Part shown: positions 47,151 through 58,318 of the stretch, piece by piece | Layout of the letters: each line of letters starts with the position of its first letter | Position numbering within the stretch: the first letter of the stretch is position 1 | Notes under the pieces: generated by a model | What the model saw: the letters and a program-made list of their open reading frames with translations, nothing else | Told to the model about the DNA's origin: nothing | Databases searched by the model: none | NCBI GenBank assembly: GCA_020152595.1 | Contig: JAIGNY010004608.1 | Location: 1,820,001 to 1,884,000, forward strand | Direction of reading: 5' to 3' | Origin: Chiridota heheva | Lineage: Eukaryota; Echinodermata; Holothuroidea; Apodida; Chiridotidae | Length of the DNA: 64,000 nucleotides | Translations under genes and position numbers: made by a program

Positions 47151-47549
47151 GTGAGTAAACGTGATTTAATCTCTTAGAAGAAGTCTGTGGTACTTGTCTA
47201 TTTTTACAGAAGATGGATTATATTTTGAGAGAGTGATAGAAAGTTTAGTACATGTATGAAAACTACAAGTGTGTGATAATGAAAGTTGGTAGCATTCATT
47301 TTGTTATAATTCATCCAAATGGGGAAGATCAGTCTTATCAATTTTCAAAAAAATTACACCAGTGATCAACTTTAGTTTGAATAAAGAAGCAATACTGCAA
47401 TTTGGTATGAAATTTGAAATGTATTAAGTTAAGCTCAGTACAAAAGTGAGTGTGTCAGATTTGAGAAATGCTATAAGGTGAAACTGCTTTTTATTAAACT
47501 GTGGTATATTATTATCTACAGTGTACGTGATTCAATTCACAGCAAATGG

Positions 47550-48004
47550 TTCATATTACCCGTCTTAGAATTGGTCATACCCACCTCACTCACTCCCACC
47601 TCCTTATTGGTTCCCCCCAACCCCTCTGTAACAATTGCCACTGCATCCTCACAATCCAACACGTTCTCCTTGCTTGCCCCCTGTACAACCTTCCCAGAGC
47701 TTCCCTCGCTCCCCACAACTCAATTGCTGAGTTCTTCCAGAAAAATCCTCCAGATAAAATAATCTCCTTCCTTCAGCATGCATCCCTCTACAACCATATT
47801 TAATTCTCCTCTTCCACCCCCTCTCTACTTTGTTTTTGTTTTACCCATGCACCTCCTCTCTCGATCACAGCTTTCTGGCTTTTGTTCTTAAATTTCTCTC
47901 ATTCTCCCCCTGGTCTCTTTCTTTCCTACCTCTAAAATGATCTGACCTCTCAGGCACAATTTGACCTTCGTTGTCGTGGTGCCGTGAAGATCTCATCAAA
48001 CAAA
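47550..48004 (+). mobile_element. I-group LINE 3' tail with 12-bp TSD, copy A only
   Basis: Flanked by CACAGCAAATGG at 47538-47549 and 48005-48016. The empty site is present in copy B at about 53793-53804. The tail belongs to the same subfamily as 11242 and 12606. Confidence 0.92.
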
Positions 48005-48193
48005 CACAGCAAATGGTGGTGCTCTTTTCATATACTTTGAAGTGAGGATGTGTAGATTACAACTGCACTTGGTTCATTTTAAAATGTGACACAATTTATG
48101 TTTTAAAAAAATTAAAGTGTCATGCTGTTTTTCATTTATAATGACAAAATTCTTGGCATAAAGTATTTCAGATATATATTATGTAAGCTGTAC

Positions 48194-49789
48194 CATATGG
48201 GAATGTTTTACCTCAAAACTTGCATAAGGAAAAAAATCGCGGAACTAGCTGCTGTGATGTGGTACGGAAAATAAACTTGGTAGGATTTGGATTGCACCAT
48301 TATTATGCGGGTTGGTTTTAAGAACGAAGTCAGTGAAACAGTAGTTGAAGGCTTAGTTTGCACGAGGTGGAGGTCAAGTTCGTTAAGATTTTCTTTGAGG
48401 GCAAAAAAAGTATGAATATATCAACACACATAAAAGGTTGTTCATATGTGTATATTTATCATACAAAAGTATTATGTGGTTTCACAGATTTGAGAGTGTT
48501 TACGCGTAGCGTAGTGATAGCCAGGGTTGTCACTCCTGATAATACCAGTGATCGTCAGAGGCTGAGATGGGAGAGGGGCGGGACAGCATGAGGGAGAAGG
48601 TGGAACGGCATGTAGGAGAGGGTGGGACGGCTCGCCATGTTTGACAGCATAGCATGCCGCATGTGGAATGTAAGCCAAGTGGAATAGAACTTTAGACGAC
48701 ATTTTATTTATCAACTTAGCCAGTTCCAATGAAAGATCTTTGAAGCAAAACAAATTGAATGAAATTTAATGCACACACATCCTCAGTTCAAAAGTTTGTT
48801 AAACAAGGCATTACTGAAGAGAAACTTTTAAACTCATTTTTCTTAAACAAATGTATGACAAACTGTAAGCCTACTTGTGATGAATAGAAAACAATTTTTA
48901 AGAATGCATTGATAAGAAAAGATATAAAAAGTTTATTCAAGGATATAATAAACAGATATTAATTCATACAAAAAGTTTGATAAATAGCAGAGTTCCTAAT
49001 TTTTGATACCATAATCATGCAATCTAACGTTGTCCGTATGCCTTGCTCTTGTACTTCTTTGTTCATGATTGTTGTCGATAATATTTCAGCCAAATAATGT
49101 TTTAATTTCTGATGAATACAGTCATATAATAATAAATTTATCTCAGTGTAACAAAATATACAAGAAAAATGTTAAAAATGGAAGAAAATCAGCCAAAATC
49201 TGACATTGGAAAACGCTTATCGCCTTTTCACACAGCAGGTTTACAATACACAAACAACGGAAAACCTTCTGCACACAATAGTACAGTCCATGCAGCTCGG
49301 GCGTGCTAAGATTACGTCAGAATTAAAACAAAGGGATACATAAGCGGGCGCAAATGTTTTCTCTCATCGATTTCTATTTGTTGAAAAGTACGGGCCCTTT
49401 TTTGCACCAATTACGTTGGATTTTATATATACGGTAAATAGGTATATGTTAATTGTCAGGCTGTGTAAAATGGACTCCCAAATACTTTCACTCATAAGTT
49501 AAAAAGGTCAAAGCGGCGATAACCTTGTGATTTTGTTTGCGCTCCCATTAAAAAAAAAAAAAACTTTTTATAGTTTACAAAGTACGATACTTTATTTTTG
49601 ATTAAACAAATGAAAATGGTCTCAAATGATAAATAATGAATTCAAGTTCTCTATACCATTTAAAATGGAACAAAATATTCGAGACTCTTAAGTTATAATG
49701 TTTGAAGTGCAAAATATGTGTGATTTTTTAGAGCATTTTGGACAATTAAGGAGATTATCGCAAGCGTATAAACCAAACATTCCCATATG
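48194..49789. mobile_element. 1.6-kb MITE with CATATGGGAATGTTT ends, copy A
   Basis: Left CATATGGGAATGTTT and right AAACATTCCCATATG are inverted. No transposase frame. It contains a G-rich segment (AACGGCATGTAGGAGAGGGT, 48600) resembling the minisatellites at 22.6 and 30 kb. Target duplication unclear because the ends are palindromic. Confidence 0.82.
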
Positions 49790-49989
49790 TGGTATTATTC
49801 TTTTTTAGATTGAATGTTAAACCCTTTTTGTTTCATTTGTAGTTGAGAAAAATCAATTAATTGTAGCTTCTTGTGTAGACAATTAGAATTACTTTATCAA
49901 TGAAGAGCTATTTTACATAGAATTCTCAGCAGGCTATTAATTGGTTTGTGCTGTGGATAGTAAGGAGTTCATGGATTCACCGATTGACC

Positions 49990-50610
49990 CATTTCCCCAG
50001 TGCTTCCTTCTACTCAATTGCCAAGCTCTCTCCCAAAAAATGATCTTCCTTCTGCATATGCTGTGTAAATACCGTTACTACAATTGATCAAAATATCCGC
50101 CGTACAGCGGATTTTAGGAATCTTAATCTTCCTACTTGTCAAAAACGACAACCTTTTTTAAGATATTAGCCCTGTCTAAACATTCTGCTTCGCTGTTATA
50201 ATGAAAGGATCTATTGTTAACCAGCTTCATTACACAAGTGCAATGTGTTTGCTTGCCATATTAGTTCAGAATAGTGGAGCAGAAAGCTTACTGAGCAACA
50301 ATATTTGGCTGTTTATTGACATTTAGAATTAAAGAATTTGTCTGGAGTGGGCATGCATGACTACCTTTATTTGTAATTGATGCAGTTAGGTTGTAGAAAT
50401 ATTTTCAGCACAGAGCCTAACAGCCTTTATGCCTCATGATCACACCAACTATTACGACACTATTCAAATTCTCCTGTCCCTACCTACCTCCTGCTCACCC
50501 CACTAACTCCTCTAAACCTCTTTGCACCTTTGACGTAATCTAATCTCTCTGGCACAAGTTGTTCATCACCATCATGTTGTCACTGAACCTCACCAATCAA
50601 CTAACCATTT
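49990..50610 (+). mobile_element. Old I-group LINE tail, split, copy A
   Basis: TTCTACTCAATTGCCAAGCTCTC and GATCTTCCTTCTGCATATGC resemble the LINE region before its stop; then, after about 400 bp of foreign sequence, CTAATCTCTCTGGCACAAGTTG to CTCACCAATCAACTAACC resembles its 3' end. Much older than the other tails. Confidence 0.55.
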
Positions 50611-50679
50611 TTCTTTTGTTTATAGTTGATGCTTTTGAACCTGACGTAACTTATGTGCCCAGCATTAAAACATGTATTC

Positions 50680-50850
50680 CATTAAGGTGATATTCAAGCT
50701 TAAAGTTTGGTATCTTTTATGTAGAAACGACTGAAATCAGACTAGTTGTGATGTCGTAGTCTAAGATTCTGCAAAGTTTTTATGTATTTTATTATAAATT
50801 GTCTCGCGGTTTTGTGGCTTAACAACCATTGGATATGTCAGGTAAGTAGT
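50680..50850 (+). mobile_element. Family A foldback inner arm, duplication copy A
   Basis: Matches the inner arm (CATTAAGGTGATATT, AAACGACTGAAATCAGACTA) without termini. The partner is at 56460, so insertion predates the 5.8-kb duplication. Confidence 0.62.
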
Positions 50851-50949
50851 GAAACAAGAATTTAGTAAGGTTAATTAAAATTTTAAGTTTTTAGTAAGGT
50901 TAATTAAAATTTGAAGTTTTTCTTGCACTCTTACACTTCTTTTTGACAG

Positions 50950-51198
50950 TTGATACTATTGATCCTGTTGTAACTTGTCCAAGTAATGTGTTGAGAAGTG
51001 TTCCATTGGGAACAACCGGAACCGGTGCAACATGGACTGAAGCTACAGCAACTGACAACTCTGGAGCAGTCAATCTTCAAAGTAGGAGTCATGCTCCAGG
51101 ATCATTCTTCCCTGTTGGTTCTACAACTGTCACATACACTTTTATTGATTCAAGCGGCAACACAGCATCCTGCTCTTTTAATGTCATTGTATCTGCAG
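50950..51198 (+). CDS. HYR exon 9 (class T, duplication copy A)
   Basis: This 249-nt phase 1-1 exon has acceptor TTTGACAG and donor GTGAGT. It encodes V-D-T-I-D-P, the T-G-T-G-A-T-W variant, F-I-D-S-S-G-N-T-A-S-C. Its partner in copy B is HYR exon 12 at 56738, nearly identical. Sixty bases downstream a 40-nt exon tail with donor but no acceptor (51259-51298) survives, so this position once held part of a second exon. Confidence 0.9.
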
Positions 51199-51258
51199 GT
51201 GAGTTCCTATTACCATTCTAGAATGTGTATGCTGTGTGAGAATTCCTTCACTTACTAC

Positions 51259-51298
51259 AACACAGGATTCTGCTCTTTTGATGTCATTGTATCTGCAG
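51259..51298 (+). pseudogene. HYR exon tail relic, copy A
   Basis: The last 40 nt of a HYR exon (N-T-G-F-C-S-F-D-V-I-V-S-A) with a good GTGAGT donor, but no acceptor and no exon body before it. It lies 60 nt after HYR exon 9 and marks a deletion or a crossover scar. Confidence 0.72.
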
Positions 51299-51958
51299 GT
51301 GAGTAAATGTGACTTACTCTTTTGGAAGAAGGCTGCAGTACTTGTTTATTTTTACTGTATATTTTGAGAAAGTGATGAAAAGATTAGTACATGTATGAAA
51401 ATAACAGAGCGTGATTTATCATTCTTCTGAAAGTTGGTAATATTAAGTTGGTATAATTAGTCCAAATAATTTGAGGAAAACAAGTCTTGAGCTTTCGAAA
51501 ATTTACACCAGTGAGCACATTTTGTTGTAATGTAAAAAAGTACTTAAATTGGGCTGAAGTTTGAAATAAGTGATAAGTATTTGCTCAGCTCAGTACAGCA
51601 GCAAAAAAGTCATATTTGACTTATACTGTGAGGTGAAAATGCTTTCAAGTAAGTGTTTTGTGGTATTATTCTGGCAATGATCTAAGTCACAAGAAGTGGC
51701 CATGCTCTTTTCATATATTTTGAATGAGGATGTGTAAATTTCAACTGCAGTTGGTTCATTTTGAAATGTAATACATGAAGGAAAGGTAATAGGAATATCA
51801 ATTTATGGTTTATTTTTCTTCAAATTTGTGTATGTACTGTTTTTCATTTACAATGAAAAATATATTTGCATAATTATTTGAGATGAATATTGTGTAAGCT
51901 GTACTGATATTATTCATTTTTCAGTTTTAATGTTACACCCTTTCTATTTCATATTCAG

Positions 51959-52008
51959 TTGATAATGTTGAACCTGTTGTAACTTTTCTAGACAATGTAA
52001 GGATTTTG
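51959..52008 (+). pseudogene. Truncated HYR exon head (relic 3)
   Basis: Same relic about 150 nt before HYR exon 10. It has an intact ATATTCAG acceptor, then an exon head with Phe for Cys and a stop in the next codons. Confidence 0.68.
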
Positions 52009-52106
52009 CATTTGAAATGATGGAGTATTGAAGTGGAATTTCTGTATTGCAGAATAAATGTTTCTCTTAAAAAATTAATAATCATGTTTTTATTGTATTT
52101 TGGCAG

Positions 52107-52355
52107 TTGATACTGTTGATCCTGTTGTAACTTGTCCAAGTAATGTGTTGAGAACTGTTCCTTTGGGAACAACTGGAACCTCTGCAACATGGACTGAAGC
52201 TACAGCAACTGACAACTCTGGAACAGTCAATCTTCAAAGTAGGAGCCATGCTTCAGGATCATTCTTCGTTGTTGGTTCTACAACTGTCACATACACTTTT
52301 GTTGATCCAAGTGGCAACACAGGATCCTGCTCTTTTGATGTCATTGTATCTGCAG
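52107..52355 (+). CDS. HYR exon 10 (class T, duplication copy A)
   Basis: This 249-nt phase 1-1 exon has acceptor TTTGGCAG and donor GTGAGT. It encodes V-D-T-V-D-P-V-V-T-C-P, G-T-S-A-T-W-T-E-A-T and S-H-A-S-G-S-F-F-V-V. Its partner is HYR exon 13 at 57889. A truncated exon head sits about 150 nt upstream (51959). The intron after it is the copy B counterpart of the intron before HYR exon 8, which sets the duplication boundary near here. Confidence 0.9.
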
Positions 52356-53011
52356 GTGAGTAAATCTGACTTACTCTCTTGGGAGAAGGCTGCAGTACTT
52401 GTTTATTTTTACTGTATATTTTGAGAAAGTGATGAAAAGATTAGTACATATATGAAAATAACAGAGCGTGATTTATCATTCTTCTGAAAGTTGGTAATAT
52501 TAAGTTGGTATAATTTGTCTAAATAATTTGAGGACGACAACTCTTCAGCTTTCAGAATTTACACCAGTGAGCACTGTGTTCTAATGAAGAAAAAAAAGTT
52601 CTTAAATTTGGCTGAAGTTTGAAATAAGTATTTGCTCAGCTCAGTACAGCAGCAAAAGTGTCAGATGTGAGTTCTACTGTAAGGTGAAAATGCTTTCAAA
52701 TAACTGTTCTGTGGTATTATTCTGGCAGTGATCTAAGTCACAAGAAGTGGTCATGCTCTTTTTATATATTTTGAATGAGGATGTGTAAATTTCAACTGCA
52801 GTTGGTTCATTTTGAAATGTAACACATGAAGGAAAGGTAATAGGTTTATCAATTTATGATTTTTTTTCTTCTTCAAATTTGTGTATGTACTGTTTTTCAT
52901 TTACAATAAAAAATATATTTGCATAAATATTTGAGAGGAATATTATGTAAGCTGTACTGATATTATTCATTTTACAGATTTGATGTCAAACCCTTTTTAT
53001 TTCATTTTCAG

Positions 53012-53058
53012 TTGATAATGTTGAACCTCTTGTAACTTGTCTGGACAAGTAAGGATTT
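53012..53058 (+). pseudogene. Truncated HYR exon head (relic 4)
   Basis: Same relic before HYR exon 11. This copy keeps a Cys codon at the expected place (V-T-C-L-D) but ends at a stop soon after. Confidence 0.66.
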
Positions 53059-53156
53059 TGCATTTGAAATGATGGAGCATTGAAGTGAATTTCTGTATTG
53101 CAGGATAAATTTTCTGTTAAAAGATTAATGATCATGTTTTTATTGTATTTTGGCAG

Positions 53157-53405
53157 TTGATAATTTTGATCCTGTTGTAAGTTGTCCAAGTAATGTGTTG
53201 AGAACTGTTCCTTTGGGAACAACTGGAACCTCTGCAACATGGACTGAAGCTACAGCAACTGACAACTCTGGAACAGTCAATCTTCAAAGTAGGAGCCATG
53301 CTTCAGGATCGTTCTTCCTTGTTGGTTCTACAACTGTCACATACACTTTTGTTGATCCAAGTGGCAACACAGGATCCTGCACTTTTAATGTCATTGTAAC
53401 TGCAG
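53157..53405 (+). CDS. HYR exon 11 (class T, duplication copy B)
   Basis: This 249-nt phase 1-1 exon has acceptor TTTGGCAG and donor GTGAGT. It encodes V-D-N-F-D-P-V-V-S-C-P and the G-T-S-A-T-W variant. By position it pairs with HYR exon 8, yet its 5' two thirds match HYR exon 10 better, including the S-H-A-S-G block, while its 3' end and donor intron match exon 8. This is a visible recombination or conversion mosaic within one exon. Confidence 0.9.
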
Positions 53406-53981
53406 GTGAGTAAACGTGATTTAATCTCTTAGAAGAAGTCTGTGGTACTTGTCTATTTTTACAGAAGATGGATTATATTTTGAGAGAGTGATAGAAAGTT
53501 AAGTACATGTTTGAAAACTACAAGTGTGTGATTATGAAAGTTGGTAGCATTCATTTTGTTATAATTCATCCAAATGGGGAAGATCAGTCTTATCAATTTT
53601 CAAAAAAATTACACCAGTGATCAACTTTAGTTTGAATAAAAAAGCAATATTGCAATTTGGTATGAAATTTGAAATTTATCAACTTAAGCTCAGTACAAAA
53701 GTGAGTGTGTCAGATTTGAGGAATACTATAAGGTGAAAGTGCTTTCATTAAACTGTGGTATATTATTATCTACAGTGTACGTGATTCAACTCACAGCAAA
53801 TGGTGGTGCTCTTTTAATATACTTTGAAGTGAGGATGTGTAGATTACAACTGCACTTGGTTCATTTTAAAATGTGACACAATTTATGATACTTTTTAAAT
53901 TAGAGTGTCATGCTGTTTTTCATTTATAATGACAAAATTCTTGGCATAAAGTATTTCAGATATAAATTATGTAAGCTGTAC

Positions 53982-55577
53982 CATATGGGAATGTTTTACC
54001 TCAAAACTTGCATAAGGAAAAAATTCGCGGAACTAGCTGCTGTGATGTGTTACGGAAAATAAACTTGGTAGGATTTGGATTGCACCATTATTATGCGGGT
54101 TGGTTTTAAGAACGAAGTCAGTGAAACAGTAGTTGAAGGCTTAGTTTGCACGAGGTGGAGGTCAAGATGTTAAGATTTTCTTTGAGGGCAAAAAAAATAT
54201 GAATATATCAACACACATGAAAGGTTGTTCATTTGTGTATATTTATCATACAAAAGTATTATGTGGTTTCACAGGTTTGAGAGTGTTTACGCGTAGCGTA
54301 GTGATAGCCAGGATTGTCACTCTTGATAATACCAGTGATCGTCAGAGGCTGAGATGGGAGAGGGGCGGGACAGCATGAGGGAGAAGGTGGAACGGCATGT
54401 AGGAGAGGGTGGGACGGCTTGCCATGTTTGACAGCATAGCATGCCGCATGTGGAATGTAAGCCAAGTGGAATAGAACTTTAGACAACATTTTATTTATCA
54501 ACTAAGCCAGTTCCAATGAAAGATCTTTGAAGCAAAACAAATTGAATGAAATTTAATGCACACACAACCTCAGTTCAAAAGTTTGTTACACAAGGCATTA
54601 CTGATAAGAAACTTTTAAACTTTTTTTTCTTAAACAAATGTATGACAAACTGTAGGCCTACTTGTGATGAATAGAAAACAATTTTTAAGAATGCATTGAT
54701 AAGAAAAGATATAAAAAGTTTATTCAAGGATATAATAAACAGATATTAATTCATACAAAAAGTTTGATAAATAGCAGAGTTCCTAATTTTTGATACCATA
54801 ATCATGCAATCTAACGTTGTCCGTATGCCTTGCTCTTGTACTTCTTCGTTCATGATTGTTGTCGATAATATTTCAGCCAAATAATGTTTTAATTTTGATG
54901 AATACAGTCATATAATAATAAATTTATCTCAGGTGTAACAAAATATACAAGAAAAATGTTAAAAATGGAAGAAAATCAGCCAAAATCTGACATTGGAAAA
55001 CGCTTATCGCCTTTTCACACAGCATGTTTACAATACACAAACAACGGAAAACCTTCTGCACACAATAGTACAGTCCATGCAGCTCGGGCGTGCTAAGATT
55101 ACGTCAGAATTAAAACAAAGGGATACATAAGCGGACGCAAATGTTTTCTCTCATCAATTTCTATTTGTTGAAAAGTACGGGCCCTTTTTTGCACCAATTA
55201 CGTTGGATTTTATATATACGGTAAATAGGTATATGTTAATTGTCAGGCTGTGTAAAATTGACTCCCAAATACTTTCACTCGTAAGTTAAAAAGGTCAAAG
55301 CGGCGATAACCTTGTAATTTTGTTTACGCTCCCATTAAAAAAAAAAAAAACTTTTTATAGTTTACAAAGTACGATACTTTATTTTTGATTAAACAAATGA
55401 AAATGGTCTCAAATGATAAATAATGAATTCAAGTTCTCTATACCATTTAAAATGGAACAAAATATTCAGAGACTCTTAAGTTATAATGTTTGAAGTGCAA
55501 AATATGTGTGATTTTTTAGAGCATTTTGCACAGTTAAGGAGATTATCGCAAGCGTATAAACCAAACATTCCCATATG
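53982..55577. mobile_element. 1.6-kb MITE with CATATGGGAATGTTT ends, copy B
   Basis: Same length (1596 bp) and nearly identical to the copy at 48194, at the same place within the duplicated unit. Confidence 0.82.
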
Positions 55578-55779
55578 TGGTATTATTCTTTTTTAGATTA
55601 AATGTTAAACCCTTTTTGTTTCATTTGTAGTCGAGAAAAATCAATTAATTGTAGCTTCTTGTGTAGACAATTAGAATTACTTTATCAATGGAGAGCTATT
55701 TTACATAGAATTCTCAGCAGGCTATTAATTGGTTTGTGCTGTGGATAGTAAGGAGTTCATGGATTCACCGATTGACCCA

Positions 55780-56392
55780 TTTCCCCAGTGCTTCCTTCTA
55801 CTCAATTGCCAAGCTCTCTCCCAAAAATGATCTTCCTTCTGCATATGCTGTGTAAATACCGTTACTACAATTGATCAAAATATCCGCCGTACAGAGGATT
55901 TTAGAAATCTTAATCTTCCTACTTGTCAAAAACGACAACCTTTTTTAAGATATTAGCCCTGTCTAAACATTCTGCTTCGCTGATATAATGAAAGGATCTA
56001 TTGTTAACCAGCTTCATTACACAAGTGCAATGTGTTTGCTTGCCATATTAGTTCAGAATAGTGGAGCAGAAAGCTTACTGAGCAACAATATTTGGCTGTT
56101 TATTGACATTTAGAATTAAAGGATTTGTCTGGAGTGGGCATGCATGACTACCTTTATTTGTAATTGATGCAGTTAGGTTGTAGAAATATTTTCAGCACAG
56201 AGCCTAACAGCCTTTATGCCTCATGATCACACCAACTATTACAACACTATTCAAATTCTCCTGTCCCTACCTACCTCCTGCTCACCCCACTAACTCCTCT
56301 AAACCTCTTTGCACCTTTGACGTAATCTAATCTCTCTGGCACAAGTTGTTTATCACCATCATGTTGTCACTGAAGCTCACCAATCAACTAAC
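55780..56392 (+). mobile_element. Old I-group LINE tail, split, copy B
   Basis: Duplication partner of 49990-50610 with the same interruption. Confidence 0.55.
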
Positions 56393-56459
56393 CATTTTTC
56401 TTTTGTTTATAGTTGATGGTTTTGAACCTGACGTAACTTATGTGCCCAGCATTAAAAAA

Positions 56460-56636
56460 TGTATTCCATTAAGGTGATATTCAAGCTTAAAGTTTGGTAT
56501 CTTTTATGTAGAAACGACTGAAATCAGACTAGTTGTGATGTCATAGTCTAAGATTCTGCAAAGTTTTTATGTATTTTATTATAAATTGTCTTGCGGTTTT
56601 GTGGCTTAACAACCATTGGATATGTCAGGTAAGTAG
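56460..56636 (+). mobile_element. Family A foldback inner arm, duplication copy B
   Basis: Duplication partner of the fragment at 50680 with nearly identical sequence. Confidence 0.62.
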
Positions 56637-56737
56637 TGAAACAAGAATTTAGTAAGGTTAATTAAAATTTTAAGTTTTTTAGTAAGGTTAATTAAAATTT
56701 GAAGTTTTTCTTGCACTCTTACACTTCTTTTTGACAG

Positions 56738-56986
56738 TTGATAATGTTGATCCTGTTGTAACTTGTCCAAGTAATGTGTTGAGAAGTGTTCCATTGGGAA
56801 CAACCGGAACCGGTGCAACATGGACTGAAGCTACAGCAACTGACAACTCTGGAGCAGTCAATCTTCAAAGTAGAAGTCATGCTCCAGGATCATTCTTCCC
56901 TGTTGGTTCTACAACTGTCACATACACTTTTATTGATTCTAGCGGCAACACAGCATCCTGCTCTTTTGATGTCATTGTAACTGCAG
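56738..56986 (+). CDS. HYR exon 12 (class T, duplication copy B)
   Basis: This 249-nt phase 1-1 exon has acceptor TTTGACAG and donor GTGAGT. It encodes V-D-N-V-D-P, the T-G-T-G-A-T-W variant and F-I-D-S-S-G-N-T-A-S-C. It lies 5788 bp after its partner HYR exon 9 and differs from it at only a few positions. As in copy A, an exon tail relic follows (57047-57086). Confidence 0.9.
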
Positions 56987-57046
56987 GTGAGTTCCTATTA
57001 CCATTCTAGAATGTGTATGCTGTGTGAGAATTCCTTCACTTACTAC

Positions 57047-57086
57047 AACACAGGATTCTGCTCTTTTGATGTCATTGTATCTGAGG
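57047..57086 (+). pseudogene. HYR exon tail relic, copy B
   Basis: Partner of the tail relic at 51259. Here two bases at the donor junction are missing, so it has decayed further. Confidence 0.7.
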
Positions 57087-57740
57087 TGAGTAAATGTGAC
57101 TTACTCTTTTAGAAGAAGGCTGCAGTACTTGTTTATTTTTACTGTATATTTTGAGAAAGTGATGAAAAGATTAGTACATGTATGAAAATAACAGAGCGTG
57201 ATTTATCATTCTTCTGAAAGTTGGTAATATTAAGTTGGTATAATTTGTCTAAATAATTTGAGGACGACAACTCTTCAGCTTTCAGAATTTACACCAGTGA
57301 GCACTGTGTTCTAATGAAGAAAAAAAAGTTCTTAAATTTGGCTGAAGTTTGAAATAAGTATTTGCTCAGCTCAGTACAGCAGCAAAAAGTGTCAGATGTG
57401 AGTTCTACTGTAAGGTGAAAATACTTTCAAGTAACTGTTCTGTGGTATTATTCTGGCAGTGATCTAAGTCACAAGAAGTGGTCATGCTCTTTTTATATAT
57501 TTTGAATGAGGATGTGTAAATTTCAACTGCAGTTGGTTCATTTTTAAATGTAACACATGAAGGAAAGGTAATAGGAATATCAATTTATGGTTTATTTTTC
57601 TTCAAATTTGTGTATGTACTGTTTTTCATTTACAATGAAAAATATATTTGCATAATTATTTGAGATGAATATTGTGTAAGCTGTACTGATATTATTCATT
57701 TTTCAGTTTTAATGTTACACCCTTTCTTTTTCATATTCAG

Positions 57741-57790
57741 TTGATAATGTTGAACCTGTTGTAACTTTTCTAGACAATGTAAGGATTTTG
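57741..57790 (+). pseudogene. Truncated HYR exon head (relic 5)
   Basis: Same relic before HYR exon 13, the copy B partner of relic 3. Confidence 0.68.
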
Positions 57791-57888
57791 CATTTGAAAT
57801 GATGGAGCATTGAAGTGGAATTTCTGTATTGCAGAATAAATGTTTCTGTTTAAAAATTAATGAACATGTTTTTATTGTATTTTGGCAG

Positions 57889-58137
57889 TTGATACTGTTG
57901 ATCCTGTTGTAACTTGTCCAAGTAATGTGTTGAGAACTGTTCCTTTGGGAACAACTGGAATCTCTGCAACATGGACTGAAGCTACAGCAACTGACAACTC
58001 TGGAACTGTAAGTCTTCAAAGTAGGAGTCATGCTTCAGGATCATTCTTCCTTGTTGGTTCTACAACTGTCACATACACTTTTGTTGATCCAAGCGGCAAC
58101 ACAGGATCCTGCTCTTTTGATGTCATTGTAACTGCAG
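57889..58137 (+). CDS. HYR exon 13 (class T, duplication copy B end)
   Basis: This 249-nt phase 1-1 exon has acceptor TTTGGCAG and donor GTAGAG, an unusual donor caused by one inserted base relative to the GTAAGT-type introns. It encodes V-D-T-V-D-P and G-I-S-A-T-W. Upstream it sits in class T surroundings, but the intron after it is the class N intron seen after HYR exons 2 and 14. The exon body therefore spans a crossover between the two repeat types, and copy B of the duplication ends here. Confidence 0.88.
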
Positions 58138-58318
58138 GTAGAGTTATTTTGTCTATTATTTAAAGGAAACATTGAGCACTATTCATTGTCTGCCTTCTAT
58201 ATTGTATTCTTGTATTTGTAAAACTTGGAAATTGTTTGTATTTGTAAAATTTGGAAATTGTTTTACACACATTTTACAGCACATTATCACTTTTGCTCTG
58301 CAGATATTAGAGAGTTAA

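Larger units (their letters stand above)
46115..52355 (+). repeat. 5.8-kb tandem segmental duplication, copy A
   Basis: Contains relic 2, HYR 8, HYR 9, the tail relic, relic 3 and HYR 10. Spacing to copy B is constant: HYR 9 to 12 is 5788 bp and HYR 10 to 13 is 5782 bp. HYR 8 to 11 is 6255 bp, and the excess of 467 equals the LINE tail plus its target duplication. Introns match over nearly their whole length. Confidence 0.88.
52356..58137 (+). repeat. 5.8-kb tandem segmental duplication, copy B
   Basis: Contains relic 4, HYR 11, HYR 12, the tail relic, relic 5 and HYR 13, in the same order as copy A, with the 1.6-kb MITE at the same place but without the LINE tail. Confidence 0.88.
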
